DNA of 60,836 nt, taken from assembly GCF_004368405.1 (NCBI RefSeq), contig NZ_SBJH01000104.1, positions 1 through 60,836 of the forward strand, given 5' to 3'. How positions within the stretch are numbered: position 1 is the first letter of the stretch; every line of letters starts with the position of its first letter. Positions 8,615 to 18,100 of this stretch are shown here, one piece after another. The DNA is from Olivibacter sp. XZL3. GTDB lineage: Bacteria > Bacteroidota > Bacteroidia > Sphingobacteriales > Sphingobacteriaceae. The notes under the pieces are model-generated. The model was not told the origin of the DNA. It saw only the letters and a list, made by a program, of their open reading frames with translations, and searched no databases. Position numbers and translations under genes: made by a program.

Positions 8615-9175
8615 ATGTTGAAAGCTTTTTTACGCCCTTGTTCATTTTTACTTTTATTATTTACCATGCTATTCGGTGATTCTTCAAAAGCATACGCGCA
8701 AGGATATCGCCAACTGACAAAATCTGACTTTCAAGGGAAACCGGATGAAAAAGACCCCTTTGTATCGCAAGTAAAATTGCGTATAGGCTATCAATCAACT
8801 ATCGTAAAGAAAGATAACTCTTATCGAGTCACCTTTCAGGTCTTTTTAGACGTAAATCAAAAGGAATCTTGGATAAAATTCGATAAAATTAAAAGCCCTG
8901 AAGCACTTGCAGAAGTATTAAATCATGAACAGGGGCATTTTAAAATCGGACTTCTAATGCAGCGAGAACTGATAAAGCGGCTCAATGCACGAAAATACAC
9001 CTCACATTACAAACAAGAGGCAGCAACGCTCTTCAATAGGGTTGCAGACAAATATCAGGCCATACAGCTTCGATACGACGCAGAAACAACACATATGATG
9101 AACAGAAAACAGCAAAGCATTTGGGATGCAAATTTAAATCAAGCGCTACAAAGTAACAGCTTATTGGGGCAGTGA
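8615..9175 (+). CDS. DUF922-family secreted putative zinc protease
   Basis: A 186-residue exported protein with a signal peptide ending near residue 29 (AYAQ). The DUF922 hallmark HEQGHF is present: His-104, Glu-105 and His-108 form an HExxH zinc-protease motif at the start of a helix, preceded by LAEVLN. DUF922 proteins are predicted metallopeptidases of unknown substrate. The gene is monocistronic with its own promoter, and its last 15 bases overlap the 3' end of the convergent phosphoesterase gene. Confidence 0.82.
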   Translation: MLKAFLRPCSFLLLLFTMLFGDSSKAYAQGYRQLTKSDFQGKPDEKDPFVSQVKLRIGYQSTIVKKDNSYRVTFQVFLDVNQKESWIKFDKIKSPEALAEVLNHEQGHFKIGLLMQRELIKRLNARKYTSHYKQEAATLFNRVADKYQAIQLRYDAETTHMMNRKQQSIWDANLNQALQSNSLLGQ

Positions 9176-10303
9176 CACTTGGTATTCGGGATAGCTGACA
9201 GGCACGTAAAAGCGCTCGAACAGTACCGCATCTTCCGTCTGCACATCACTCGAAAACGTAAAATATTCGCAAGTTATCAATATCCCTACCTCCTGCTTAT
9301 CGAGCTTTATCTTTAAAAAACCATGATAGCTGTCGCAATAGTTCTCTAAGTGCACCGATTTCATAATAGGCAAATCATCTAATACAGCAGGGTCGCCCGG
9401 CTCAGCGATACGATGTAGATCTGCATAGCCGCCGGCGCCTGCCACCACATAAGGCACCGTAGCACCGTCTTCATAATGTTTACTAAACCGTTGGTAATTG
9501 TGTACATGACCGCTCAGCACCAAATCGGGTTTAACACCGGCGGCATGAAACGATCGCTCTAAAAAGGTAATCATGTTTAAGCTGGAACCGTGATTGGTGT
9601 CAGCAGAATAGGGAGCCTGATGCACACAGACAATAATTGCTTTTTTCGGCCGATCCTTTTGCGCCGATAACAGCTCTTGTACAAACCAGGCTTCTTGTTC
9701 TTCGGAGATATAGCCATATTTCGTTGCGTTTCCATACAAACAGATGATATTCGCGAGTGGAGTAACCAGCGTCCAATAAACATTGGGCTGAGTCACACTT
9801 AACCGACTACTACTTTCAGAAAAGGGAACGCTATCGCTGGATTTCGCGCAGAAGACCTTCATAAAAGCGTCCAAGCTCTCATACCGAGCCGCCGCCTCTG
9901 GGTTAATATCTGCGTCGTGATTGCCTGCCAAAGCGAATATAGGTGCTGGATACTGCTCATAGGGCTTAAAAAATTGCGCGGGATATTCGCTCGCCTCCCC
10001 ATAATTATACACTACATCGCCCAAGTGCAGCATAAAAGAAGGGGCTGACAAGTTGTTTTCGACCAACAGTTGTTTGGTCATTTCCCTGGCTACCATGTGC
10101 TGAAAACTTCTTTGTTTCATACTCCCCGTATCTCCTACAACATGAAAGCTAATGCTCGATGCCCGTTCATCGATCTCTGGTAAAAATCGTTCCACCCTCA
10201 GCCTGTATGGCCATTTCCCATGTGGCTGTGGCAAAGGTTTAACCTTAAAAGTATCGTCTACCAAGGTTTCTAAAACAACCGGCTTTCTCCTAACATTTGT
10301 CAT
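9161..10303 (-). CDS. Calcineurin-like metallophosphoesterase
   Basis: A 380-residue enzyme with the full set of metallophosphoesterase motifs in order: GDTG, LGDVVYNYG, GNHD, VHQAPYS and GHVHNYQR. These bind a two-metal centre that cleaves phosphoester bonds. The layout resembles purple-acid-phosphatase-type family members. No signal peptide is visible, so a cytoplasmic site is likely. The substrate cannot be told from the sequence. The gene is alone on its strand and converges with the DUF922 gene. Confidence 0.9.
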   Translation of the reverse strand: MTNVRRKPVVLETLVDDTFKVKPLPQPHGKWPYRLRVERFLPEIDERASSISFHVVGDTGSMKQRSFQHMVAREMTKQLLVENNLSAPSFMLHLGDVVYNYGEASEYPAQFFKPYEQYPAPIFALAGNHDADINPEAAARYESLDAFMKVFCAKSSDSVPFSESSSRLSVTQPNVYWTLVTPLANIICLYGNATKYGYISEEQEAWFVQELLSAQKDRPKKAIIVCVHQAPYSADTNHGSSLNMITFLERSFHAAGVKPDLVLSGHVHNYQRFSKHYEDGATVPYVVAGAGGYADLHRIAEPGDPAVLDDLPIMKSVHLENYCDSYHGFLKIKLDKQEVGILITCEYFTFSSDVQTEDAVLFERFYVPVSYPEYQVSLPQ

Positions 10304-10338
10304 AACGCATTAACTTATAAACTCCGTTCCAACCAATG

Positions 10339-10346
10339 CAAATGTA
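10339..10346 (-). promoter_or_regulatory. Exact -7 box upstream of the metallophosphoesterase gene
   Basis: On the minus strand TACATTTG matches TAnnTTTG exactly, 35 bases before the start codon at 10303. No good -33 TTTG lies 19-20 bases upstream, so only half the promoter is supported. Confidence 0.4.
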
Positions 10347-10438
10347 CAGAGCAAGTATTATACCTTTATTAAAATATCGCATCATTATTATTAAGAAAAG
10401 TATCGTCTTTTACGCTTGTGTATCCTATGTATTTTCCC

Positions 10439-10446
10439 TAAGTTTA
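10439..10446 (+). promoter_or_regulatory. Possible promoter for the MBL-fold hydrolase gene
   Basis: TAAGTTTA at 10439-10446 matches the -7 box in seven of eight positions, with CTTG at 10415-10418 as a -33 box 20 bases upstream. It lies about 130 bases before the start codon, and the hairpin at 10521-10541 would fall in the leader. Confidence 0.35.
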
Positions 10447-10520
10447 GAGTTGGAATTACCGTTGTAAATAAAATGAACCTCCATAAATTGCCATCAACAA
10501 AAAGGATATGGATGGTTTAT

Positions 10521-10541
10521 GCCTGTCTGCGGTAGGCAGGC
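10521..10541. repeat. GCCTG...CAGGC hairpin repeat of the kind scattered in Bacteroidota genomes
   Basis: An 8-bp stem with one G-T pair (10521-10528 with 10534-10541) and a 5-base GC-rich loop. Palindromes built on GCCTGCC/GGCAGGC are common dispersed intergenic repeats in this group. It lies 34 bases before the ATG of the MBL-fold gene and would sit in its leader. Confidence 0.45.
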
Positions 10542-10575
10542 AAGCTTTCTTACCATTAAAAAACACTTTATGCTA

Positions 10576-11319
10576 ATGAAAACATATATCTTTTTTCTAT
10601 ACAGCTGTTTTACAATTCTTTTGTTTCCTGTCCATGCGCAGGATAAGATTGGCGAAATCAGCGTTCATCCCATTGAACATGCGACTTTCATGTTAACTTG
10701 GAAGAATAAACTCCTACTGTTCGATCCCAGCACCGACAAAGAGCGCTTGAACAAGTTAAAAAGCCCCGACATTATCTTCATAACGGATATCCACGGGGAT
10801 CACTTCAATATTTCAAGTTTAAAAAACGTCGATATTTCGAAATCAACTTTCATAGTTCCGCCTGTTGTTGCCGAACAGCTACCAGACGATTTGCGCCAAA
10901 AAGCGCATATCCTAAAGAATGGTGAAAGTGCCAATATTGCGGGAGTGAAGATCGAAGCCATACCGATGTATAATCTTCCTGAATCTGCTGATGCTTATCA
11001 TACAAAAGGAAGAGGAAATGGCTACGTTGTTTCGCTCGGCGGCCAACGTGTTTATGTAAGTGGGGACACGGAAGACATTCCTGAAATGCGCACATTAAAG
11101 GATATTGACCTTGCATTTATATGCATGAACTTACCTTACACCATGACTATTAAGCAAGCTGCTGAAGCGACCTTAGCGTTTAAGCCCCGGATTGTATACC
11201 CTTATCATTACAGAGGGCAACACGGAAAAAGTGATATTGCAAGCTATAAACAGCTGGTTAATGAAAAAGACTCGTCTATTCAAGTGATTATACGCGATTG
11301 GTATCCGAGCAAACCATAA
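10576..11319 (+). CDS. Secreted MBL-fold (metallo-beta-lactamase superfamily) hydrolase
   Basis: A 247-residue protein with a signal peptide (ends HAQ) and an MBL-fold resembling the L-ascorbate-6-phosphate lactonase-like/UPF0173 group. Metal-binding positions are visible: His in HPIEHATF, D-x-H-G-D-H-F (ITDIHGDHF), SGDTED and YPYHYRGQ. The canonical HxHxDH motif is replaced by a shorter D-I-H-G-D-H form, which is seen in this subgroup. The substrate is unknown. I chose the ATG at 10576. Upstream starts (10519, 10570) would lengthen the signal peptide, and the first would read through a hairpin. Confidence 0.85.
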   Translation: MKTYIFFLYSCFTILLFPVHAQDKIGEISVHPIEHATFMLTWKNKLLLFDPSTDKERLNKLKSPDIIFITDIHGDHFNISSLKNVDISKSTFIVPPVVAEQLPDDLRQKAHILKNGESANIAGVKIEAIPMYNLPESADAYHTKGRGNGYVVSLGGQRVYVSGDTEDIPEMRTLKDIDLAFICMNLPYTMTIKQAAEATLAFKPRIVYPYHYRGQHGKSDIASYKQLVNEKDSSIQVIIRDWYPSKP

Positions 11320-11431
11320 ACTGACGAGCTTTCGCTACCAGGTCAAAACTTGGGAGAAACTCCATTTCGATATAAAGAAAAATTCTTGGCCAATACAGTA
11401 TAGTCAAAAGGAGAAGCAGGAAAGCTTAACC

Positions 11432-11815
11432 TCATTCTGTCTTAACAAAACGCATCCCACACGCCTCAAAGCAAGGTGGGTTCAATGTTAATTGATTCCC
11501 TTCTAAATAATATCGATAAAGAAGTTTCTCCTCTCGATCTGAAGCAGCGATCTCCAAATGAACGCTGTCCACTATGGAATAAGAAACCATCGAACCTATA
11601 TTCGTTTCAATATCTCCATTTTCGCTTAAAACAATATACTGGTAATCTTTGGTTTTTTCCCACTTCCCGCTGCCATTGCCTATATCTGACAGGCTCTCCT
11701 TAAGCTGCCACTTTCCATATAAGGACGACTCCATATGTTCTTCTTTATCACATGACAAGAAAAACCATCCAAAAATTAATGTAAGAAAGCAGGTGCGTAA
11801 TTGATACGTGGTCAT
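11432..11815 (-). CDS. Small lipocalin-like lipoprotein
   Basis: A 127-residue lipoprotein: the signal ends in WFFLSCDK, giving a lipidated Cys near residue 22. The body (LYGKWQLKES, then alternating beta strands, ending GNQLTLNPPCFEACGMRFVK) is like the small lipocalin-like or META-type single-domain lipoproteins of Bacteroidota. The function is unknown. It stands alone, convergent with the MBL-fold gene. Confidence 0.7.
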   Translation of the reverse strand: MTTYQLRTCFLTLIFGWFFLSCDKEEHMESSLYGKWQLKESLSDIGNGSGKWEKTKDYQYIVLSENGDIETNIGSMVSYSIVDSVHLEIAASDREEKLLYRYYLEGNQLTLNPPCFEACGMRFVKTE

Positions 11816-11836
11816 AAGCTCAGATTTTTAGTTTTC

Positions 11837-11844
11837 CAAATATA
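11837..11844 (-). promoter_or_regulatory. -7 box for the small lipoprotein gene
   Basis: TATATTTG on the minus strand is an exact TAnnTTTG match 21 bases before the start codon at 11815. A matching -33 box at 19 bases is not present. Confidence 0.4.
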
Positions 11845-11939
11845 ACGTGTTTTATGGCTATAATGCTACATGAGCGCTGAGATATTTTTAAATTCCACTG
11901 TTAGAACACAAAAGAATAAGGATGTAGTCCCCTTTGTGA

Positions 11940-11971
11940 ATTGTATATAAGAAACGATTTATCTAAGTTTA
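11940..11971 (+). promoter_or_regulatory. Promoter directly abutting the antiporter start codon
   Basis: ATTG at 11940-11943, a 20-base spacer, and TAAGTTTA at 11964-11971 fit the Bacteroidota consensus with one mismatch in each box. The ATG is only four bases after the -7 box, so transcription would begin at or just inside the start codon, implying a leaderless mRNA if this is the real promoter. Confidence 0.4.
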
Positions 11972-11975
11972 CTAC

Positions 11976-13580
11976 ATGATTCATCAGAACCTGCTTTTGA
12001 TATTGGCCTTATTTTTTGCCATGGCGATGTTATACTTATTGAGTCAACGCCTAAAGATCTCTTATCCCATTTTGCTGGTGATTGGTGGATTAGGGATATG
12101 CCTCGTGCCCGGAATGCCGGCTATAAGCATCGACCCTGATTTAGTGTTTTTAATTTTCTTACCGCCATTACTTTTTGAAGCGGCCTGGTACACATCTTGG
12201 AATGACTTCTGGAAATGGCGACGTTCCATTGGGCTCCTAGGGTTTGGCCTGGTGCTTTTCACTTCATTAGCAGTTGCCTATTTCTCCGTAATGATTATCC
12301 CAGGCTTCACACTCGCTTTGGGATTTTTATTAGGCGGCATTATTTCGCCTCCGGATGCTGTTGCAGCAACATCTGTTTTAAAAGGTGTCAAAATGCCCAA
12401 AAGAGGTCTCGCTATTTTAGAGGGCGAAAGCCTGGTGAACGATGCCGCATCCTTAACGGTGTTTCGCTTCGCTTTGGCGGCCGTGTTAACCGGCCATTTC
12501 ATATTAAAGGAAGCCCTTATCGACTTCGCCGCTTTATCCATGATGGGCGTTATCGTAGGCTTAGTTATTGCTCACATTCTTTATGTCGTGCTCCGCTATC
12601 TCGCAAAATCGTCCAACATTACAACGCCGATTACACTAATTGCTCCCTACCTTATGTATCTTGTCGCGGAGTCTTTCGAATGGTCAGGTGTGTTAGCGGT
12701 AGTTAGCGGAGGCCTTTTTCTATCATTCCGTTCAAAAGATTTTCTAAACTACCATACGCGTATCCAAACAACCGAAGTATGGGCAACCATTGGATTTCTG
12801 TTAAATGGCTTCGTCTTTATCTTAATCGGGCTGGAACTACCGGTTATTGTAGCAGGACTGGAAGGCTATTCCAAAAGAGAGGCTATCGAATATGCACTTA
12901 TTATCAGCGCCATTGTCATTGTATTGCGCCTTATACTCGTTTACGCGGCAGCTTTTATTCCACGGCTTATCAGCAAAAGAATCCGCCAAAAAGAAAAGAG
13001 CCCCGGCCTGAAGCTCCCTTTTGCGATTGGCTGGGCAGGTATGCGAGGGGTGGTTTCGCTCGCCTCTGCCCTGGCCATACCCCTAACACTCGAAAATGGT
13101 GAGGCCTTTCCCCATCGCAATTTAATTTTATTCATCACCTTTGTGGTCATCTTGATCACCCTGGTTTTTCAGGGGCTCACGCTCCCGCTGTTCTTAAAGC
13201 TTTTAAAGATGGAAGAAATTGACGAATATGTTCCGCCGGAAGACCAGATGGAAGCCATTCGTTTGCAGCTTGCTAAATCGAGCATTCAATACCTTGACAA
13301 ACATTACCATCGCGAAATGGAAGAGCTTCCCACCATCGGTCGCATAAAAGAACAACTACAGCGAAGCATTGAGGCCACCGAAACTTCAGCGCAAGAGCAG
13401 CAAAAAAAGGAAAAACTAATCTCGGTTCGTATGCTATACAGACGGGTCATGTTGGAGCTGGTTAGCCATAGACGTGGTCAGCTCGACAAATTACGCAAGG
13501 AAAAAAAATACGACGATCATGTCATCAGACAACTGGAACATAACCTGGATTTAGAGGAATCAAGACTTACGAAACAATAA
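11976..13580 (+). CDS. CPA1-family Na+/H+ antiporter
   Basis: A 534-residue inner-membrane protein with about 12 transmembrane segments and a roughly 130-residue cytoplasmic tail. CPA1 signatures are clear: the first helices with LLVIGGLGICLVPG, then FLPPLLFEAAW, GGIISPPDAVAATSV, and LEGESLVNDAASLTVFR, whose Asn-Asp pair is the ion-binding site. It swaps Na+ (or K+) for H+ to control internal pH and salt. A DUF2721 gene follows at once, perhaps co-transcribed. Confidence 0.92.
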   Translation: MIHQNLLLILALFFAMAMLYLLSQRLKISYPILLVIGGLGICLVPGMPAISIDPDLVFLIFLPPLLFEAAWYTSWNDFWKWRRSIGLLGFGLVLFTSLAVAYFSVMIIPGFTLALGFLLGGIISPPDAVAATSVLKGVKMPKRGLAILEGESLVNDAASLTVFRFALAAVLTGHFILKEALIDFAALSMMGVIVGLVIAHILYVVLRYLAKSSNITTPITLIAPYLMYLVAESFEWSGVLAVVSGGLFLSFRSKDFLNYHTRIQTTEVWATIGFLLNGFVFILIGLELPVIVAGLEGYSKREAIEYALIISAIVIVLRLILVYAAAFIPRLISKRIRQKEKSPGLKLPFAIGWAGMRGVVSLASALAIPLTLENGEAFPHRNLILFITFVVILITLVFQGLTLPLFLKLLKMEEIDEYVPPEDQMEAIRLQLAKSSIQYLDKHYHREMEELPTIGRIKEQLQRSIEATETSAQEQQKKEKLISVRMLYRRVMLELVSHRRGQLDKLRKEKKYDDHVIRQLEHNLDLEESRLTKQ

Positions 13581-13612
13581 CACTCGTTTTGAGTTTAGAA
13601 AGAAAACTAAAG

Positions 13613-14074
13613 ATGCTTACCATTACCACCCCAGCCTTGTTATTTCCAGCCATCAGCTTGATTATGCTGGCCTATACGAATCGCTTTTTAGCGCTAGCCA
13701 GTTTGGTAAGAAGTTTACATGCCAAGTACTTAGAGAACAACCAAAGTGGCGTTATTCACGGACAAATAAAAAATCTACGTTACCGTTTACGACTGATTAA
13801 GTATATGCAGGCTTATGGTGTTTTAAGCTTTGTTGCTTGCGTTATATGCATGCTATTTATCTTCATGGAATGGCTCTTCTGGGCCGAAATGCTCTTCGGC
13901 TTAAGCTTGATATTTTTCACCGTATCGCTTATTATATCATTGATGGAGATACAAAAAAGCACGACAGCGCTCGAACTCGAATTAAGCAATATGGAAGAAA
14001 ACAGAGAAAATTCTTCCTTTGTTAAATATTTAAAGAAGAAGTTGGATAAAAAAGATAAGGACATCTCACCCTAA
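13613..14074 (+). CDS. DUF2721-family membrane protein
   Basis: A 153-residue protein with three transmembrane segments (about residues 5-25, 70-92 and 95-115) and a charged C-terminal tail. The family signature LMLAYTNRFLALASLVRSLH follows the first segment. DUF2721 has no known function. The ATG at 13613 is preferred. A TTG at 13589 would add eight residues. It lies 32 bases after the antiporter and is probably in the same transcript. Confidence 0.75.
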   Translation: MLTITTPALLFPAISLIMLAYTNRFLALASLVRSLHAKYLENNQSGVIHGQIKNLRYRLRLIKYMQAYGVLSFVACVICMLFIFMEWLFWAEMLFGLSLIFFTVSLIISLMEIQKSTTALELELSNMEENRENSSFVKYLKKKLDKKDKDISP

Positions 14075-14118
14075 ACACGTGCCACTGTTGGTCTTCCCCG
14101 TTCCATTATGACGTCTTT

Positions 14119-15546
14119 ATGAAAAACAAAAACTCGATTATACTTTTTATTGCTTGTTCCGCAGTTTTTTTGGAAGCGCTCGATTTAGCAATTATGAACC
14201 TTGCCCTCCCTTTGATACAGAAACACTTTAGCCTGCAAGAGGAACAATCCCAATGGCTGCAAACCATCTATGTGCTTATTTACGGCGGGTTTCTTATTAT
14301 TGGAGGCAAACTGGCTGACATATGGGGCAGAAAGAAGGTCTTTCTCACAGGTGCTTTTCTCTTTCTGATGACTTCTGTTTTCGCGGGAAATGCGGCTTCT
14401 TTTGAGTCGCTATTTTTATGCCGCGCAATTCAAGGCCTAGGAGCGGCGCTTTTGATGCCTTCTGCCATGGCAATTATTACAAATACCTTTACGGAAGAGA
14501 CGGCAAGAAGCAAAGCCCTTGGAATCTTTAGTTCTTTTGCTGCTATCGGATCGGGCTGTGGTTTATCATTAGGAGGAATTATCGCTTCTTCTCTCGGATG
14601 GCATTGGATCTTTTTCATTAATATCCCGATTATTAGCTTAAGTTTACTGCTCGCTTTTGTATTGCTCAAACCAGATCGCAGGCCAGCTGATCACATCCGT
14701 ACAGATTTGCTTTCGGGCGTACTATTATCTGCATGTATTTTACTCCTCTCCTATTTTATCCATGCGCTCCCCGCTTTAACGCAAAAACCTTTACTGGTTT
14801 TTCTATTCTTGCTTTTAATTAGCACTGGTTTATTTTATTTTTTTAATAGAACAAAAAACCACACGAATCCATTAATCGATTTCGCGTTATTGAAGGCGAA
14901 CAGCGCACAGATTGGAAATAAAACTATTTTTATTCTTGGAACTTTTTTTCTGAGCTATCTGTTAATCCTTTCCTTCTACCTGCAAGAGGTTCTGGGTTTT
15001 TCGGCTGCTAAAGCCGGCTTACTTCTTTTTCCTTTTAGCGTAGCATCGGCCCTCATATCCAGATTTCTATTACCTAGATTAATCAAGCGCGTAAAGGTTA
15101 TTAGGACTGCCACCCTAGGCATGTCCCTCATGTTTCTAGGAGCTTTCCTGCTGATTATAAGTATGGGTTATGGACTCTTTGCTCCGCTCGTATTTTCAAT
15201 CGCTTGCGTAACAGGAGCTGGAATGGCTATCTCTATTCCGAGTTTGACGGTGATGGCGTTACATCAAGTGCCAATTGAACATCAAGGAGTCGCTTCGGGC
15301 ATAAACACGACGGCCTACTTCTTCGGCTCGGGCATTGGACTATCTGCTGTTTCCTTAATCATGCAATTAACGACTGTCTTTCCGACCACTACCAAACAGT
15401 TAATTGCTTCTACAGCCCTTCTATTACTACTCACCGCCTGTGCTGCGTTATACCTATTCAAAAAGGGGTTTGAATTAAAGAAACACTACTTTATCATTTT
15501 TATTCTGACGGCTACGCTGTCTTCTCAACAATTCCTGTCCTTATAG
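14119..15546 (+). CDS. DHA2-family MFS drug exporter (EmrB/QacA type)
   Basis: A 475-residue inner-membrane transporter with about 14 transmembrane segments. Family motifs are visible: LDLAIMNLALPLIQ in TM1 (motif D1), GGKLADIWGRKKVF (motif A) after TM2, RAIQGLGAALLMPSAMAII (motif B), and GIFSSFAAIGSGCGLSLGG (motif C, typical of drug/H+ antiporters). It is likely to export small hydrophobic or cationic compounds. The substrate cannot be told. No adaptor (EmrA) gene is nearby. Confidence 0.88.
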   Translation: MKNKNSIILFIACSAVFLEALDLAIMNLALPLIQKHFSLQEEQSQWLQTIYVLIYGGFLIIGGKLADIWGRKKVFLTGAFLFLMTSVFAGNAASFESLFLCRAIQGLGAALLMPSAMAIITNTFTEETARSKALGIFSSFAAIGSGCGLSLGGIIASSLGWHWIFFINIPIISLSLLLAFVLLKPDRRPADHIRTDLLSGVLLSACILLLSYFIHALPALTQKPLLVFLFLLLISTGLFYFFNRTKNHTNPLIDFALLKANSAQIGNKTIFILGTFFLSYLLILSFYLQEVLGFSAAKAGLLLFPFSVASALISRFLLPRLIKRVKVIRTATLGMSLMFLGAFLLIISMGYGLFAPLVFSIACVTGAGMAISIPSLTVMALHQVPIEHQGVASGINTTAYFFGSGIGLSAVSLIMQLTTVFPTTTKQLIASTALLLLLTACAALYLFKKGFELKKHYFIIFILTATLSSQQFLSL

Positions 15547-15597
15547 CTAACGCCCCGGGTTATTAGCGTAAAAGTGCAGGAAGTGTTAAATAACAAT

Positions 15598-15614
15598 GTT
15601 CTTTTTTAAAGAAC
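15598..15614. terminator. Hairpin between convergent MFS and M1 peptidase genes
   Basis: GTTCTTT (15598-15604) pairs with AAAGAAC (15608-15614) around a 3-base loop of T. It lies 51 bases after the MFS stop. The stem is short and AT-rich, so it is a weak terminator candidate for either strand. Confidence 0.35.
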
Positions 15615-15757
15615 GATCAGATCGATTTAAGTGATCGGATAATAGACAAGCAGTTAAGTAAGGAAATAGTAAGTGACTTGGCTAAGAAGCCTTGAATAGG
15701 AACGCACACCATATCCTGATCCTTGACTGCTAAAAACTAATAACCAATCACGAATAA

Positions 15758-18091
15758 CTACTTTCTGGCCCGTTGCATTGGATTCTCCCCGCTCGAGCTG
15801 CCTCTCGGGGCATTCCGCTCTTTGAATATTTCAAATTTACTCGGCTCCTGCTGTCTAGGCCACGTGTTATTATCCTCATCAATATCTCCAGTCTCCCGAT
15901 CAGGATCTAGTTTGACGGATTGAATGAGCTTGCCCTTCACAAAGACCTTCGTCACCTCATTTTCATTTAGTCGCCAAATATAAGCAGGAATCCGGTCGAT
16001 CTCCTTGGTGCCGTCTACAAAAGTCCATTCGATAATAAGCGGCATCACCAAACCGCCGCGATTTGAAAAGGACAATTCGTAAAAGTGCTTTTTGCTCTCG
16101 AATATCGCTTTCTCTTCCGAACTCAAATTTGCATAATACTGCTGAAAAGCTTCGCGCTCATGCGGCGTTACCGCAAATCGGTCCCATTTATTATAAAAAT
16201 CTTTTAAGGAAGTATCGGTTTCAACCGCAAATTTGGTACCCGCAGCGATATTGCGTTTTCGTGTGATCGCATTCAGATCCGCTTGGTATTTTCGTTCCTC
16301 TTCCTTTTTCCAAGCCGCTGGATCTAAGTCGGCAATCTGATAATGTTTCACTGCATCTATGGAGATATCCACCGGATCCGTTCCATAGAACCAGCCTCTC
16401 CAAAACCAGTCCAAATCAACCGCTGAAGCGTCTTCCATCGTTCTGAAAAAATCCGTCGGCGTAGGGTGTTTAAAAGCCCATCTTTTTGCATATACTTTGA
16501 AGGCATAATCAAAGAGCTCGCGTCCCATAACAGTCTCCCGTAAGATATTGAGCGCAGTAGCCGGTTTTGCATAAGCGTTCGGACCAAATTGTACAATGTT
16601 CTCCGAATTGGTCATAATAGGTTCGAGCTGATCTTTCGGAAGCTTCATATAATCGACGATCTTATAAGCGGGCCCCCTTCGGGACGGAAAATCGGCATCC
16701 CACTCCTGTTCCGCTAAATATTGACAAAAAGTATTTAAACCTTCATCCATCCATGTCCATTGCCGCTCGTCGGAATTGACAATCATTGGAAAAAAATTGT
16801 GCCCAACTTCGTGAATAATCACCCCGATCATACCGTATTTTGTTGCTTCACTGTAGGTACCGTCTTTCTCTGCCCTTCCGTGATTGAAGCAGATCATCGG
16901 GTATTCCATCCCATTCGCCGCCTCCACCGAAATAGCCACTGGATATGGATAGTCGATGGTATGTTTTGAATACACCCTTAAGGTATGCGCCACCACTTTT
17001 GTCGAATAAGGCCTGTATAGCGGATAGGCTTCTGGCCCGTAATACGACATGGCCATAGGCTTATTGCCTTCGATGTCGTTTACGCGCATAGCGTCCCACA
17101 CCAGCCTTCTAGAAGAAACGAACGCAAAATCGCGCACATTTTTAGCTTGGTAGGTCCACGTCTTTTTCGTTGATGACCGGGACGACATAGCTTTTTTTGC
17201 CTCATCCAAAGTCACAATTTCAATGGGTTCTTGTGTCGTTTGTGCCTTCTTCCACCGATCAAGCTGGGCAGAGGACAAAACCTGTTGATAATTACCACAT
17301 TCTCCGGTGGCGCCGACAATATGATCAGCAGGTACGGTGATATTTACCTTAAAGTCGCCAAAGGCTAAGGCGAATTCTCCCCGTCCTGTAAATTGTTTGT
17401 TCTGCCAACCTTGGAAATCAGAATAAACCGCCATGCGGGGATACCACTGGGTAATGGTATACAAATAATTGCCATCCTCGGGAAAGAACTCGTAACCACC
17501 CCTACCGCCTTCAACCATTCTATCGGAGATATTATAATACCAGTCGACCTTGAAGCTTATTTTCGCCTTCGGCAAAAGCGGCTCGGCTAAGTCAATACGC
17601 ATCATGGTATAATTGATACGGTAGGTCATGGGCTTGCCTGAGACATCGCTTACCTTTTGAATATGTACGCCATAATCTTTATCGGTGCCAATAAGCGCTT
17701 GCACCTTCTTTAAGGACATCTGATCGCTCATACTGCTTGTGCTGAACCTTTTATTTTCGGCGTTTGCAGCATGTTCGTTTTCGTCCAATTGAAGCCAGAG
17801 ATAGGTTAACGGATCGGGCGAGTTATTCGTATACGTGATGGTTTCGGTCCCTATAATACGTTGCTTTTCATCGTCCAATTCTACATTGATGATGTAATCC
17901 GCTTTTTGCTGCCAATAGTTAGGCCCGGGTGCTCCGGAAGCGGATCGATACATATTTGGATCACGTAACATGCTTTCCAGTTGCTCAAACTTATTACCAT
18001 GATTTGAGCCGGGATTGTTTAAGCTTTGACCCAAAAGCAGGTTGCTGATCAACACCGATAAGAACAAAAGAGAAATCCTTTTTTCAAACAT
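15758..18091 (-). CDS. M1-family aminopeptidase (gluzincin)
   Basis: A 777-residue exported metallopeptidase with a signal peptide ending near LLGQ. The zinc site is complete: HEVGH (His-427, Glu-428, His-431) and, 18 residues on, the third ligand in WMDEGLN (Glu-450). The exopeptidase motif NGMEYPMICF lies upstream, where M1 enzymes have GxMEN; here it is GMEYP, a variant common in this Bacteroidota subgroup. It should remove N-terminal residues from peptides in the periplasm or at the surface. It follows the HupE gene by nine bases and is probably co-transcribed with it. Confidence 0.93.
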   Translation of the reverse strand: MFEKRISLLFLSVLISNLLLGQSLNNPGSNHGNKFEQLESMLRDPNMYRSASGAPGPNYWQQKADYIINVELDDEKQRIIGTETITYTNNSPDPLTYLWLQLDENEHAANAENKRFSTSSMSDQMSLKKVQALIGTDKDYGVHIQKVSDVSGKPMTYRINYTMMRIDLAEPLLPKAKISFKVDWYYNISDRMVEGGRGGYEFFPEDGNYLYTITQWYPRMAVYSDFQGWQNKQFTGRGEFALAFGDFKVNITVPADHIVGATGECGNYQQVLSSAQLDRWKKAQTTQEPIEIVTLDEAKKAMSSRSSTKKTWTYQAKNVRDFAFVSSRRLVWDAMRVNDIEGNKPMAMSYYGPEAYPLYRPYSTKVVAHTLRVYSKHTIDYPYPVAISVEAANGMEYPMICFNHGRAEKDGTYSEATKYGMIGVIIHEVGHNFFPMIVNSDERQWTWMDEGLNTFCQYLAEQEWDADFPSRRGPAYKIVDYMKLPKDQLEPIMTNSENIVQFGPNAYAKPATALNILRETVMGRELFDYAFKVYAKRWAFKHPTPTDFFRTMEDASAVDLDWFWRGWFYGTDPVDISIDAVKHYQIADLDPAAWKKEEERKYQADLNAITRKRNIAAGTKFAVETDTSLKDFYNKWDRFAVTPHEREAFQQYYANLSSEEKAIFESKKHFYELSFSNRGGLVMPLIIEWTFVDGTKEIDRIPAYIWRLNENEVTKVFVKGKLIQSVKLDPDRETGDIDEDNNTWPRQQEPSKFEIFKERNAPRGSSSGENPMQRARK

Positions 18092-18100
18092 ATAGAAACA

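Noticed and set aside
12215-12706. 163-codon frame inside the Na+/H+ antiporter gene and similar long overlapping frames
   Set aside because: They lie in alternative frames of well-supported genes and have no family features.
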